Below, in pieces: positions 8,790 through 16,809 of a stretch of DNA of 64,000 nt. The stretch's first letter is position 1. Every line of letters begins with the position of its first letter. Source of the stretch: Candidatus Acidianus copahuensis (lineage in GTDB: Archaea > Thermoproteota > Thermoprotei_A > Sulfolobales > Sulfolobaceae); assembly GCF_000632495.1 (NCBI RefSeq), contig NZ_JFZT01000061.1, positions 7,974 to 71,973 of the forward strand, read 5' to 3'. Under the pieces are notes generated by a model, which saw only the letters and a program-made list of their open reading frames with translations, ran no database searches and was not told the DNA's origin. The translations under genes were made by a program, and so were the position numbers.

Positions 8790-9149
8790 TCAGATAACGT
8801 GATGATGCTCTTCATGAGTAGGGGCAGTAGTTTCTATAAGTTTTCCCGACCTAAACATATTTAGTGCTGAATCTACACTTGTCCCTTGGGGGACTATGTA
8901 TATCTTTGCTTTTCCGCTTAGATATCTAACGCCTGGAGGTCCTATTTCTACCAGCAGAAACGAAGTAGCTCCTTTCTCAATAGCAGAACGAAGCATATGT
9001 ACTCCTCTTGCTGCCATTGCCTTGAGAGCGGGGTTATCGTATTCCTCAACCAGCTTTACTTCATTTCCGCTTACTTCGTAAATTCTAACCTTCATAGCTT
9101 CTCCTGGTCCGTCGACTATACCATTTGTAGTTGGTACTGCAACTCTCAT
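8790..9149 (-). CDS. NifX/NifB-type cofactor-binding-like protein, copy 2
   Basis: 119-residue paralog of the protein at 8313-8639, with the same fold: M-R-V-A-V-P-T-T at the start and G-P-P-G-V-R-Y-L-S-G-K-A near 75. It ends in a His-rich tail (E-E-H-H-H-V-I) that the other copy lacks and that could bind metal. Its ATG overlaps the padR stop by 4 nt, so the two are one transcription unit and are probably controlled together. The function is unknown; family members handle iron-sulfur or molybdenum cofactors, and the metal role here is inference. Confidence 0.8.
   Translation of the reverse strand: MRVAVPTTNGIVDGPGEAMKVRIYEVSGNEVKLVEEYDNPALKAMAARGVHMLRSAIEKGATSFLLVEIGPPGVRYLSGKAKIYIVPQGTSVDSALNMFRSGKLIETTAPTHEEHHHVI
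9021..9088 (-). repeat. 68-bp perfect direct repeat, copy B (within NifX-like gene 2)
   Basis: Partner of 8511-8578. The bases immediately outside differ on both sides (C for T at 9020/8510 and C for T at 9089/8579), so the identity block ends sharply. Confidence 0.95.
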
Positions 9150-9565
9150 TCTAAACCTAACCTCATTAATCTCTCTCCCAATAATTTTACCTTTTCTTTT
9201 AATTCATTAAACTTTTCTGGATCTCTGTTCCTCAAATCTTCTAAGTATTCTACGTAAAACTCTAGCTCATCTACAGTATTTCTTTGCAATCCATGGAAAC
9301 CTCCAAACGTTCCGACAATTTGTTTCCCTTCTTCGGTAAGCTCGTACTTTCCGTCATCTCTTTTCCTTATTAGATTCTCTTCCCTAAGTATACCTAGCAT
9401 TGGATAGAGGGAACCTGGAGATGGAGACCAACCTCCCATACTTATTCCTTCTATATATTTCATTATCTCTACTCCGTTTTTTGGGCCTTCTCGGAGGGAG
9501 GTTAGGATAAGAAATCTTAAACCTCTTTTATGTCCGAATGCTCTATGCATCTTTCCACCCATCAT
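9146..9565 (-). CDS. PadR-family transcriptional regulator
   Basis: 139-residue winged-helix repressor. The N-terminal wHTH (about 12-85) holds the family pattern R-F-L-I-L-T-S-L-R-E-G-P-K-N-G-V-E, then P-S-P-G-S-L-Y-P-M-L, the recognition-helix/wing signature of PadR. The C-terminal half (about 95-135) is the expected dimerising helix region. It overlaps the NifX-like gene by 4 nt (ATGA). An 18-bp perfect palindrome at 9569-9586 sits directly upstream of the start, so autoregulation is likely. The inducer is unknown. Several Met codons lie at the N-terminus (residues 1, 2 and 6); the first was kept. Confidence 0.9.
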   Translation of the reverse strand: MMGGKMHRAFGHKRGLRFLILTSLREGPKNGVEIMKYIEGISMGGWSPSPGSLYPMLGILREENLIRKRDDGKYELTEEGKQIVGTFGGFHGLQRNTVDELEFYVEYLEDLRNRDPEKFNELKEKVKLLGERLMRLGLE

Positions 9566-9568
9566 ATC

Positions 9569-9586
9569 ATATCTAAATTTAGATAT
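9569..9586. promoter_or_regulatory. perfect 18-bp palindrome, candidate PadR operator
   Basis: ATATCTAAATTTAGATAT is a perfect inverted repeat starting 4 bases before the padR ATG (9565). A second inverted repeat (ATATCG 9583-9588, CGATAT 9595-9600) overlaps it. The minus-strand TATA box (plus-strand TATAAAAA, 9598-9605) predicts transcription start near 9576, inside the palindrome, so bound repressor would block initiation. The binding protein is inferred from position. Confidence 0.6.
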
Positions 9587-9604
9587 CGAAAATCCGATAT
9601 AAAA

Positions 9605-10240
9605 ACCTTTCTCAAATAAAGAGTTTCTGTAGGTACATTATTTCAAGTACTGAGAAAACATTTATCGCTTTAAATTCCAAGGACTCTTATCGTAGGATTA
9701 GAGGATAGAAGACCAATAATGAAAGTGAACAGCTTCTTAGCATATAAACTATATTCCAAACAAAATAATCTAATGTCCACTTACCAGTCTTTTTGTTCTT
9801 ATGATAAACAGACATTAGGTTAAAGGTTAAGGAAAATTAACGTATAAGTTATATAACAAATTACGATAATGTCTCTCCTACGAAAGAGATGGAAAGAGAA
9901 TTTCAATATCCTACTTTTCCCATTCAGATGGACTCACCATAGTTATGGGCATTTAAGTAAAGAAATCGATCTTGTGTATAACTGGGCTTCTCAGTCTTCA
10001 ACATTGCAACGATAGTTTCTATGGAAAGGAATCTTCAAGTGGTAAACGAAAAAGCGTGGAAATAAATAAAAACTCAATCCAGCATAAACGTCAGAATTGT
10101 CCACGTCATGATTACGTAAAGGAAAACTCATACTTCGGACAGGGTTTTTCTCCGCGAAAAGTCAGGTTATGAAGTTCGCTATAACTACACATTATCCTTT
10201 CAAAGCAAATTAACGCTTAGATTCTTAACTATATGTAAGC
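9605..10240. other. long non-coding gap, content not recognised
   Basis: The 746-nt space between padR and the diiron gene has no supported gene. A 66-codon open frame at 9972-10172 has no family resemblance and a Ser/Lys/Arg-rich composition typical of chance frames. The slightly raised GC near 10080-10150 may mark worn mobile DNA, but no transposase motif could be read on either strand. Confidence 0.4.
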
Positions 10241-10260
10241 AATTTTTATATATGTATAAA

Positions 10261-10291
10261 TCTTCATTTATATGAAGAAATATTTTTATAT
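10261..10291 (+). promoter_or_regulatory. inverted repeat plus TATA box of the diiron oxidase operon
   Basis: TCTTCAT (10261-10267) and ATGAAGA (10272-10278) form a perfect 7-bp inverted repeat with a 4-nt spacer. It ends 3 nt before the TATA box ATTTTTATAT (10282-10291). The box is 26 nt before ATG 10312, predicting a leaderless message. The same 13-mer ATTTTTATATATG also occurs at 10242-10254, an upstream second TATA-like site. The palindrome sits where a BRE-blocking or activating regulator would bind. Confidence 0.55.
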
Positions 10292-10311
10292 ATGGATGAT
10301 AAAGGAAGTTT

Positions 10312-11328
10312 ATGCAAAAGGATGAATTGAATTTTAATATGGAACCACCTTATCCTGAAAACAACGTCTATCCTCCTACGTGGAACTTTGATAACGAAAA
10401 AGCTTGGCAACTTTACAGAAGAGCTAAAAGAGAACAGTGGGATGAGGAATCAATAAATTGGGCAAAGGTAAAGGAATGGGCATCAGGTCTTGACAGGAAG
10501 CAGAGATTAGCAATAGCGTATTGGTGGTCTCTTCTCTCTAATTTTGATAACGCAACGCCAGTTTTTGCTTATGCCGTAATAAAATCCTTTGAGTATCACT
10601 TAGACACCGCAGTTAGGGGAATACTTACTACCATAACCTTTGATGAAAATAGACATAATATGGCATGTGGACTCTCGATAAGTAATATGCTTCAAGGATT
10701 TCCCCTAAATTTTACCCCTAAGGACGACCTAGAAAGAAAGGCGAAACTTAATGCCGAATGGGTATGGTGGAATGGAAGTAGGTATTGGAAAGCATACTTA
10801 GAGGCATATAGGAAGTACACTTTTGACGTCCTATTTACGTCTTTCATGATGGGGGAGGCAGCAGCTACAACTGTATTTACAACAATGAGTAAGGGAGCGA
10901 AGATGGAGGAGTTTTCCAAGTTATTTAAAAACACAGCAGTTGACGAGACTAGACATTACGCGTTCACTCACTTAATAATAAGTCAAGAAGCGCAGAAAAT
11001 GAGCGAGGAAAAAAAGAAGTTAGTAACCAAGCAAGTGAGGGCTGGCTTTGTATTTCTTTCCTTGATTACTTATAAACCTCCAAAAGACTTTTGGAAACTG
11101 CCTCCATGGTTTATAGAGACGCATGAAAAGATGGAGAATATAGCTAGGGATGCAGGTTTTTACATACCCACTGAGGAAGAGAAGGAAAATGCTTGGAGAG
11201 ACGCTATAATGAGAGTAGGTTCATCACTGTACAGGTATGGGATAGAGATGCCATCGATTCCGGAACTTGGGATAAGTGGAGAGGAAATAAAGGATCTAAA
11301 AGAGGAAGACTTTATTCCAATATTTTAA
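10312..11328 (+). CDS. ferritin-like diiron oxidase, ribonucleotide reductase R2-like
   Basis: 338-residue helical protein of the R2/R2lox/AurF superfamily. Candidate metal ligands are visible as two E/D-x-x-H pairs: F-D-E-N-R-H near 115 and V-D-E-T-R-H-Y near 215. Single glutamates lie in S-F-E-Y-H near 95 and M-G-E-A-A near 180. Such proteins activate O2 on a diiron or Mn/Fe centre for hydroxylation, N-oxidation or radical formation. No large ribonucleotide reductase subunit is nearby. The next gene, 12 nt downstream, is a 3-hydroxyacyl-CoA dehydrogenase, so an oxygenase or oxidase on an acyl-CoA or a carboxylate is more likely than nucleotide reduction. The substrate is unknown. Confidence 0.8.
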   Translation: MQKDELNFNMEPPYPENNVYPPTWNFDNEKAWQLYRRAKREQWDEESINWAKVKEWASGLDRKQRLAIAYWWSLLSNFDNATPVFAYAVIKSFEYHLDTAVRGILTTITFDENRHNMACGLSISNMLQGFPLNFTPKDDLERKAKLNAEWVWWNGSRYWKAYLEAYRKYTFDVLFTSFMMGEAAATTVFTTMSKGAKMEEFSKLFKNTAVDETRHYAFTHLIISQEAQKMSEEKKKLVTKQVRAGFVFLSLITYKPPKDFWKLPPWFIETHEKMENIARDAGFYIPTEEEKENAWRDAIMRVGSSLYRYGIEMPSIPELGISGEEIKDLKEEDFIPIF

Positions 11329-11340
11329 GAGGTTATTTTC

Positions 11341-12363
11341 TTGAAGGTCTCTGTCCTTGGTTCAGGCTTGATGGGACATGGAATAGGTGAAGTATTTGCA
11401 ATTTATGGAAATTATGTAACCCTTTATGATATCTATCCAGAGGCATTAAAGAAAGCTACAATAAACGTAATAGATAGCTTGGAAAAGCTAAAACAGAAGG
11501 GTAAAGTGGATAACGTTGATGAAATTATGAAACGCATAAATACAACCTTAAATATCGCTGACATATCAGACTCTGACTTAGTTATAGAGGCAGTGCCAGA
11601 AAATTTAGAATTAAAATCGAAGATATTATTACAAGCTTCCACGATTGTAAGAGAGGATTGCGTATTGGCCAGTAATACGTCTAGTTTACCTATATCGGAG
11701 CTTTCTAGATACGTAAGGAGACCGGAAAGATTCCTAGGTTTACATTTCTTTAACCCTCCAGTCTTGATGAGGTTAGTTGAAGTAGTAAAGGGAAACGAGA
11801 CTTCTGAGAAAATATTCAATCAAGGGATAGAAATTGCAAAATCCATAGGTAAAATACCGATACCAGTAAGAAAAGACGTCATAGGTTTCGTTGTTAATAG
11901 GATTCTTTTTAGAGTTTTCACTTCAGCTTGTTCCTTATTAGGAAAGTATACTGTTGAGGAAATTGATAGTAGCGCTAAGTATTTACTAGGATTTCCTATG
12001 GGCATATTCGAGCTTCTAGATTATACCGGTATAGACACGAACTATCTTATAAGTCTAGAAGTTAAAAAAAGAGGATTTAATTACACTTGTCCTGCTCTAG
12101 AAGAACTTTATAAAAAAGGAAATCTCGGATCTAAGAGCGGTAAGGGATTTTATGACTGGAGAAATGGGAGACCTAAAATTTTAAGGAGAGATAAAATGCC
12201 TAAACCTGAAGAGATAATATCTAGCGCTATTCAGGAAGGAGAATGGATTGTTGAAAACGGAATATCCACGAAAGAGGAGGTTGATCTCGCAGTCAAGTTA
12301 GGTTTAGGTTGGCCAAAAGGGGTCTTTGAATACAAGGCTGAATTAAATTCAATGGTAAGATAG
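11341..12363 (+). CDS. 3-hydroxyacyl-CoA dehydrogenase (HAD/FadB type)
   Basis: Oxidises 3-hydroxyacyl-CoA to 3-ketoacyl-CoA with NAD+. The N-terminal Rossmann motif reads L-G-S-G-L-M-G-H-G-I, the catalytic His is in L-H-F-F-N-P-P, and the V-R-K-D-V-I-G-F-V-V-N-R signature starts the C-terminal domain. A duplicated C-terminal helical region ends with G-L-G-W-P-K-G-V-F-E-Y. The 340 residues exceed the roughly 285 of simple HADs because of this second C-terminal repeat, as seen in other archaeal HADs. The start is TTG 11341, with GAGGT about 8 nt upstream in the 12-nt spacer after the diiron gene. It is the only beta-oxidation dehydrogenase in this block. Confidence 0.9.
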   Translation: MKVSVLGSGLMGHGIGEVFAIYGNYVTLYDIYPEALKKATINVIDSLEKLKQKGKVDNVDEIMKRINTTLNIADISDSDLVIEAVPENLELKSKILLQASTIVREDCVLASNTSSLPISELSRYVRRPERFLGLHFFNPPVLMRLVEVVKGNETSEKIFNQGIEIAKSIGKIPIPVRKDVIGFVVNRILFRVFTSACSLLGKYTVEEIDSSAKYLLGFPMGIFELLDYTGIDTNYLISLEVKKRGFNYTCPALEELYKKGNLGSKSGKGFYDWRNGRPKILRRDKMPKPEEIISSAIQEGEWIVENGISTKEEVDLAVKLGLGWPKGVFEYKAELNSMVR

Positions 12364-12538
12364 AGATATCTAATAAGTCAAGTAAATTCTTGTAGTTTAT
12401 AAAATCATTTCTTTTTAAAAAAAGGAAAAATTTAAGTGGAAATATGAAAACTACGCGATAGTTATAGCTATATGACGAATAACAATATCATGAATTATCC
12501 CGAACTATTTCTCGATATTATGAGGTCTTTTTATAAAG
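12364..12538. terminator. convergent intergenic region with T-rich stretch
   Basis: Between the convergent dehydrogenase and CLC genes there is a T-run (ATTTCTTTTTA, about 12408-12418) followed by an A-run. These are plausible T-rich termination signals for both directions. No other feature is visible. Confidence 0.35.
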
Positions 12539-14302
12539 TTAAGAATTGTTTTTAATTGTAGATATTTCCTTGTTATATGCCTCATCAATTGCGTCTAGAG
12601 TTACAATTCCTAAGAATTTACATTGTGATTTACAGCTTTCAACTACAGCAACCCACCTTGACTTTTGCCTGTTCATAGCATCCATCGCAGAGGCTAAACT
12701 TGACGTTGGAGTAACATAAGAAGATCCCTTAGTTATGAAATTAGCAACCTTATTTTTGCCAGCCTTTTCTATATCTCTTAAATAAATTACTCCCACGAAG
12801 TTGTTTAACTCATCTACAACAGGTAAACTCATGAGGAAATTTTCCTCCATAATTTGTCTAGCTCTTTCTACAGGATCCTCAGGAGAAACCTTTAAGTCTT
12901 TTAGTTTACAGGATGAAATCCTTAACCTTTCTAGAACAGGAACCTCGTACTCAGACTTATGAGCAGGTGAATCTTTCCTCGTAGGTAACTGAGACTTGTA
13001 AATACTTACATTTCCGGATATCAAGTAAGATATACCTACTGCTATCATAGCTCCAGGTAGGAGTTGTAGACTGCTAGTCATTTCAGTAACCATGACTATA
13101 ACGGAGAGAGGAACTTTGCCAGATGCTGCGAAAAGACTCATCATCCCAATTATTACAAATGGGGCTATATCTGGTACTTGAGATGGAAAAAATTCATGAA
13201 ATAGGAGTCCTGTACTAGCTCCAGTAAATGCCCCTATCACTATTCCAGGGGTAAAGAGACCTCCGCTTCCTCCAGAACCTAAAGAGAAACCAGTTGCGAA
13301 GATCTTTAGAAAAGGCAAAGCTATAATAATAACTACTACAGGTAAGACTGGAGAATAAAAAGCAGAAAACTTCTCAAACTCCACTAGACTTATCCAACCA
13401 TAACCAGTCGCTAGAACTTCTGGAGCCAATAAAGCTATTATGCCAGTAACAGCCCCACCTATTGCTGGCTTTACCTGATTTGGAATCCTCAATCTCTTAA
13501 ACATGGAGTTTATCCAGAAGAAAAATTTAGGATAAAGGACTCCAATTAACCCGGTAAATACTCCTAGGATAGCATACATTGGAAGTCTAATTGGACTAAA
13601 CACTCCTGTGTAATATCCAAAGACTGGAGTAAACCCAAAGATTGAACCAAATATGGAATATCCAATTGCAGAAGCTATCATTGCAGGATATATAATCTCT
13701 GGCTCTATATCTCTCTTGTAGAGAATCTCGGCTGCTAATATTGCACCTCCTATTGGAGTCTTAAATATAGTCCCTATTCCTGCACCCACTCCGACCGCAA
13801 CTGCTATTCTCCTATCTTCAGGGGATAAATGTAAGAAATCCGCTACAACAGATCCTAATCCGGCTGCAAATCCTCCAGTAGGTCCTTCTCTTCCCGCACT
13901 TCCTCCAGACCCAATTGTTATTACCGCTGCTATTACCTTTACAGGGATAGTTATCCATTTTATCTTTCCTTGAAAGTAATGATAAGACTTTATTGCAGTG
14001 TCTGTTCCATCGTCGTCAGAACCTGGCGTAATAGTGTAAAGTATTATACCAGAAATTAGTCCACCAAGAATAGTTGAAACAGGTATAAGGTAATATCTAC
14101 CTGTAATAAAGGTGAAACTTAAGGTACCCCCCTCACCGATTGGTCTAGGATATGACATCCCAATAAACTCGAAGAGAAAGATATATTCAAAAAGGTGTAA
14201 CAATTCATAGAATATTATAGCCGCAATACCGGCGAGTATTCCTAAGAGAATTCCAAGAATAAACCAACGCTCAAAGAAGGGGAGATCCTCTAGCTTATTC
14301 AT
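12539..14302 (-). CDS. CLC-family Cl-/H+ antiporter with C-terminal CBS pair
   Basis: Membrane chloride transporter. The CLC core (about 20-430) has the signature [12 protein letters not shown] with the gating glutamate (E. coli Glu148 equivalent) retained, which favours exchange over a channel. [12 protein letters not shown] provides the second ion-binding motif. Residues from about 470 form two CBS motifs ([12 protein letters not shown] near 510 and W-V-A-V-V-E-S-C near 560), which may sense nucleotides. ATG 14302 (M-N-K-L-E-D) is preferred over TTG 14317, which only adds five residues. In an acidophile such antiporters may help acid resistance; that role is inferred. Confidence 0.9.
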   Translation of the reverse strand: MNKLEDLPFFERWFILGILLGILAGIAAIIFYELLHLFEYIFLFEFIGMSYPRPIGEGGTLSFTFITGRYYLIPVSTILGGLISGIILYTITPGSDDDGTDTAIKSYHYFQGKIKWITIPVKVIAAVITIGSGGSAGREGPTGGFAAGLGSVVADFLHLSPEDRRIAVAVGVGAGIGTIFKTPIGGAILAAEILYKRDIEPEIIYPAMIASAIGYSIFGSIFGFTPVFGYYTGVFSPIRLPMYAILGVFTGLIGVLYPKFFFWINSMFKRLRIPNQVKPAIGGAVTGIIALLAPEVLATGYGWISLVEFEKFSAFYSPVLPVVVIIIALPFLKIFATGFSLGSGGSGGLFTPGIVIGAFTGASTGLLFHEFFPSQVPDIAPFVIIGMMSLFAASGKVPLSVIVMVTEMTSSLQLLPGAMIAVGISYLISGNVSIYKSQLPTRKDSPAHKSEYEVPVLERLRISSCKLKDLKVSPEDPVERARQIMEENFLMSLPVVDELNNFVGVIYLRDIEKAGKNKVANFITKGSSYVTPTSSLASAMDAMNRQKSRWVAVVESCKSQCKFLGIVTLDAIDEAYNKEISTIKNNS

Positions 14303-14317
14303 ATAAATAGTATACAA

Positions 14318-14583
14318 AATGGGGAAAAAAAATCTACGTCATCAAGAGTTTCATCCTTTACCTTTACCAAGGAAAGTCCTTCCAAAAAGTGTCTGTGATC
14401 AACGCCTTAAGGATTTTTGATGCGAAAAGGAGGAGGGAACAGAGGAGAAATGAACTGTTGGAGAAGTACTGTCTTGTTTAAGCATGTCCTTACTGATCAC
14501 GTTCTTTCCAAGAAGTAAAGATGGTTATAGGAGAAAGTTATTTCCTCTAAACCAATCGCGTTTAAACGAAATTTGGGAAAAAG
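14318..14583. other. gap with scraps of former coding sequence
   Basis: Short open stretches on the plus strand (14393-14480 and 14484-14580) have coding-like composition rich in Lys, Arg and Glu, but no start signal, no family match and no join to the gene downstream. They may be remains of a mobile element. The region ends at the promoter of the small membrane protein gene. Confidence 0.3.
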
Positions 14584-14591
14584 TTTATTTA
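14584..14591 (+). promoter_or_regulatory. TATA box deciding the start of the 127-residue membrane protein
   Basis: TTTATTTA lies about 26 nt before ATG 14613, placing transcription start on that ATG. It rules out the longer reading frame that opens at 14484. Confidence 0.55.
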
Positions 14592-14612
14592 ATCAAGAAA
14601 TTAGTTTATCTT

Positions 14613-14996
14613 ATGCAGAAAAGTTCTATAATGATAAATTCATTAAAAGGAGTTACTGGTGTACTCTTCATACTCTGGGCTGGAATTCACATATATTTAG
14701 CGAACCAGATCCTTCGCGTATTAAGTACAGTAGGATACTTTTTCTTAGCCGATTCTATCCTTGCCTTAATAGCTGCTTTGATCGTCATTGTCGGGATAAG
14801 AACTCTTTATATACCTGTAATTATATACACCTGGATAAACTACTTACTTTTAACAGAATCTAGGATATTTCCAGCCCCAGTTTTAGGCTTTTCTCTTCCA
14901 GTGTATAATGAAGATGTCTATATAGTGTTTGGAATTGACATAATACTTATAATTCTTACAACACTTTCTTGGATTATGAGTAAAAGATTAAGTTAA
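14613..14996 (+). CDS. small membrane protein, four predicted TM helices
   Basis: 127-residue hydrophobic protein of unknown function. Four transmembrane segments can be drawn (about 9-30, 35-55, 58-78, 103-122), joined by short loops, with a basic C-terminus (S-K-R-L-S). The open frame extends upstream to 14484, but a TATA box at 14584-14591 makes a leaderless start at ATG 14613 far more likely. The first Met is followed by Q-K-S-S-I-M-I-N. It stands alone between the CLC gene and a decayed tnpB. No family could be named. Confidence 0.7.
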   Translation: MQKSSIMINSLKGVTGVLFILWAGIHIYLANQILRVLSTVGYFFLADSILALIAALIVIVGIRTLYIPVIIYTWINYLLLTESRIFPAPVLGFSLPVYNEDVYIVFGIDIILIILTTLSWIMSKRLS

Positions 14997-15039
14997 ATCA
15001 TAATATATTTTTATTTTAAGTCTTTTATTGATATTATAC

Positions 15040-15775
15040 ATTAATTTTTAGTAGAATTTGTTAAAACTCTCTCCTCAAAGAGAGTTAACTACCCAGACCT
15101 TTATGTCGATCTTCCTGGTTAACTTTCGCCTTAGTTTTTGCTAAGATAGAAGAGTTAACTCCACAGGATCTAGACTGGCTCCCACTTACCAGTAAAGGGG
15201 AGATATTAAGAGAACTAACGAAGTAACGGTATTCAGTGAAACCACATTTTTCACAAACAAATGTTTTCTCAGAAACATGATCTCTTTCACATAATCACAA
15301 CTTGGGCGAGTCCTTGAAGTGAATGTTGAATTCTAGTTTTGAACTCCTTTTGATATTTCTCCATCTGCTATCTCAGTATCTCTCTCATTTCGTAAAAAGT
15401 CGTGTAAATGAAGATGATAGACCATAGCATAACGTTACACCAGTTCCCTCACTTATATATCTTCCATGATTAGGTCGTCTTAATTCTCAGCGAAGTTTTT
15501 CCTATCTTGAAGTATAGATCCTTACGGAAATTTACAATATTTTCGTAAAACTTTAGTTATTGTAACTTTTATCTCCTCAAAGTTTTTAGAAAACTTGACC
15601 TTTCTGGATAATGAAAGGAAGCCTCTTGAGCATTTCCAATAGTTTTTCGTATCTCCTGGGGTAGTGAAACTGTTTAGAATTCTAAGGTAACAAAAGATTT
15701 CTAAACGTAGAATAAGAAGTATTCATCATATCCTACGACGGAGATCTTACACCCTCTTAAACTTAAAGAGATAAA
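15040..15775 (-). pseudogene. tnpB: decayed IS200/IS605-family tnpB, remnant 1
   Basis: Reading the minus strand in shifting frames gives TnpB pieces in the right order. These are a basic helix (S-R-K-V-K-F-S-K-N-F-E-E-I-K), the RuvC-II block L-I-M-E-D-I-x-V-R-E-L-V, T-S-R-T-x-P-S-C, and the zinc-ribbon end F-V-C-E-K-C-G-F-T-E-Y-R-Y-F-V-S-S-L-N. Several frameshifts and stops interrupt it, and the RuvC-III Asp is changed to Tyr. After the C-terminus there is a hairpin (8-bp stem 15065-15072/15079-15086) like the right end of these elements. Parts of the sequence are shared with the remnant at 50.1-50.8 kb. No tnpA is seen with it. Confidence 0.75.
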
Positions 15776-15779
15776 AATA

Positions 15780-16340
15780 TTACCAATACCTTAATCTAGC
15801 TTTATAACCTTCTTTGTAAGCAGCGTAAGTGATTATAAAAGCTGCTCCTAAGGCAGTTATAAGAATAAGTAATACGTCAATAATTGAAAAATCACTGGAA
15901 TCTATAGCCTTTCTAGCGCTCCTAACGTTACTAAAAAAGGTCGTTATATACTCCCACGCATCAAATATTGTTGCAAAAGCATCGTAAGCTGTTATAATTC
16001 CAGCCTTCCAACTTCTAGTTCCCATGGTTGTTATAAGGCTTGAAACAGTGGCTATAATCCCCCAAATTATTATTTCTAAGCCAAAGACTAGATAAGAGAA
16101 GGATAAGAGGAATATGGAAGTTGATAAGCTTAAGTAACCTAGATATGCTAGGACTAAAGTTAAAACTATTGCTAACACATAACTCATAGGTAGGAATCCT
16201 CCCAAAGTATAGAAAGTAATACCTAAGCCTTTCCTACTCCTAGAAATCTCACCTGCATTATAGCTGTTCCATATAGATATTACAACGTCTACGGCTAAAA
16301 ATATTATACCAAGTATAAGTCCCAAATCCATAAGTTTCAC
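15780..16340 (-). CDS. hypothetical multi-pass membrane protein
   Basis: 186 residues with about five hydrophobic segments (near 5-25, 45-65, 70-110 as two, and 150-172). A soluble loop rich in Ala/Ser and aromatic residues lies between about 110 and 148, and the tail is basic (E-G-Y-K-A-R-L-R-Y-W). No family could be recognised. The TAC-TGG end abuts the decayed tnpB, so the C-terminus could have been altered by the insertion; the frame itself is intact. It stands alone in its neighbourhood. Confidence 0.65.
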   Translation of the reverse strand: MKLMDLGLILGIIFLAVDVVISIWNSYNAGEISRSRKGLGITFYTLGGFLPMSYVLAIVLTLVLAYLGYLSLSTSIFLLSFSYLVFGLEIIIWGIIATVSSLITTMGTRSWKAGIITAYDAFATIFDAWEYITTFFSNVRSARKAIDSSDFSIIDVLLILITALGAAFIITYAAYKEGYKARLRYW

Positions 16341-16809
16341 TTTAAGGACTCAAATATAAAAGCTTGTACCATAATTTAAGAAAGTTAAAAAGAGTCCCCT
16401 CTTATAAAAAACAAAATCAATGAATTATACAAACCTCTCGATCGATCATGAGGAAGGTTATGGTGAGCTGTTTAGAATGTTTTCTCTTCATATGTTTAGT
16501 GAATATACTTCCTTGAGAAAAATTGCGAATATGTTTAAGGGATTCGTTCTCAAATTCTCCTTGAATAATATGTTCATTAATCTTTTACATTAAATCATAT
16601 ATGAAAATTGATAAGAATAAGTTGGAGTAAAATTAAAAATTAGTCATTCTATAAAGCAATATAAAGAATATGTTTTAAAGCATGTTTATATTTCATGAGA
16701 TACAACTCCCATACTCACATTAAGTATTTTATTCCATTAGCCAAAATTAAAATAAACTTTCTGTAATCCTCACATATCTATTTTACCATTTTATCGAAGT
16801 TTTCATTTC
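16341..16809. other. 469-nt AT-rich gap, nothing recognised
   Basis: There are no open frame of note, no repeat shared with the rest of the window and no structured element that could be read by eye. It separates two minus-strand genes. Confidence 0.5.

Noticed and set aside
9972..10172. A 66-codon frame in the gap upstream of the diiron gene.
   Set aside because: No promoter, no family resemblance and chance-like composition.
10312..11328. Calling the diiron protein a ribonucleotide reductase small subunit.
   Set aside because: No large subunit nearby, operon with a hydroxyacyl-CoA dehydrogenase, and the family includes many oxidases that are not RNR.
14484..14612. N-terminal 43 codons of the membrane protein frame.
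   Set aside because: They lie upstream of the TATA box that places the transcript start on ATG 14613, and are basic and hydrophilic, unlike the membrane protein that follows.
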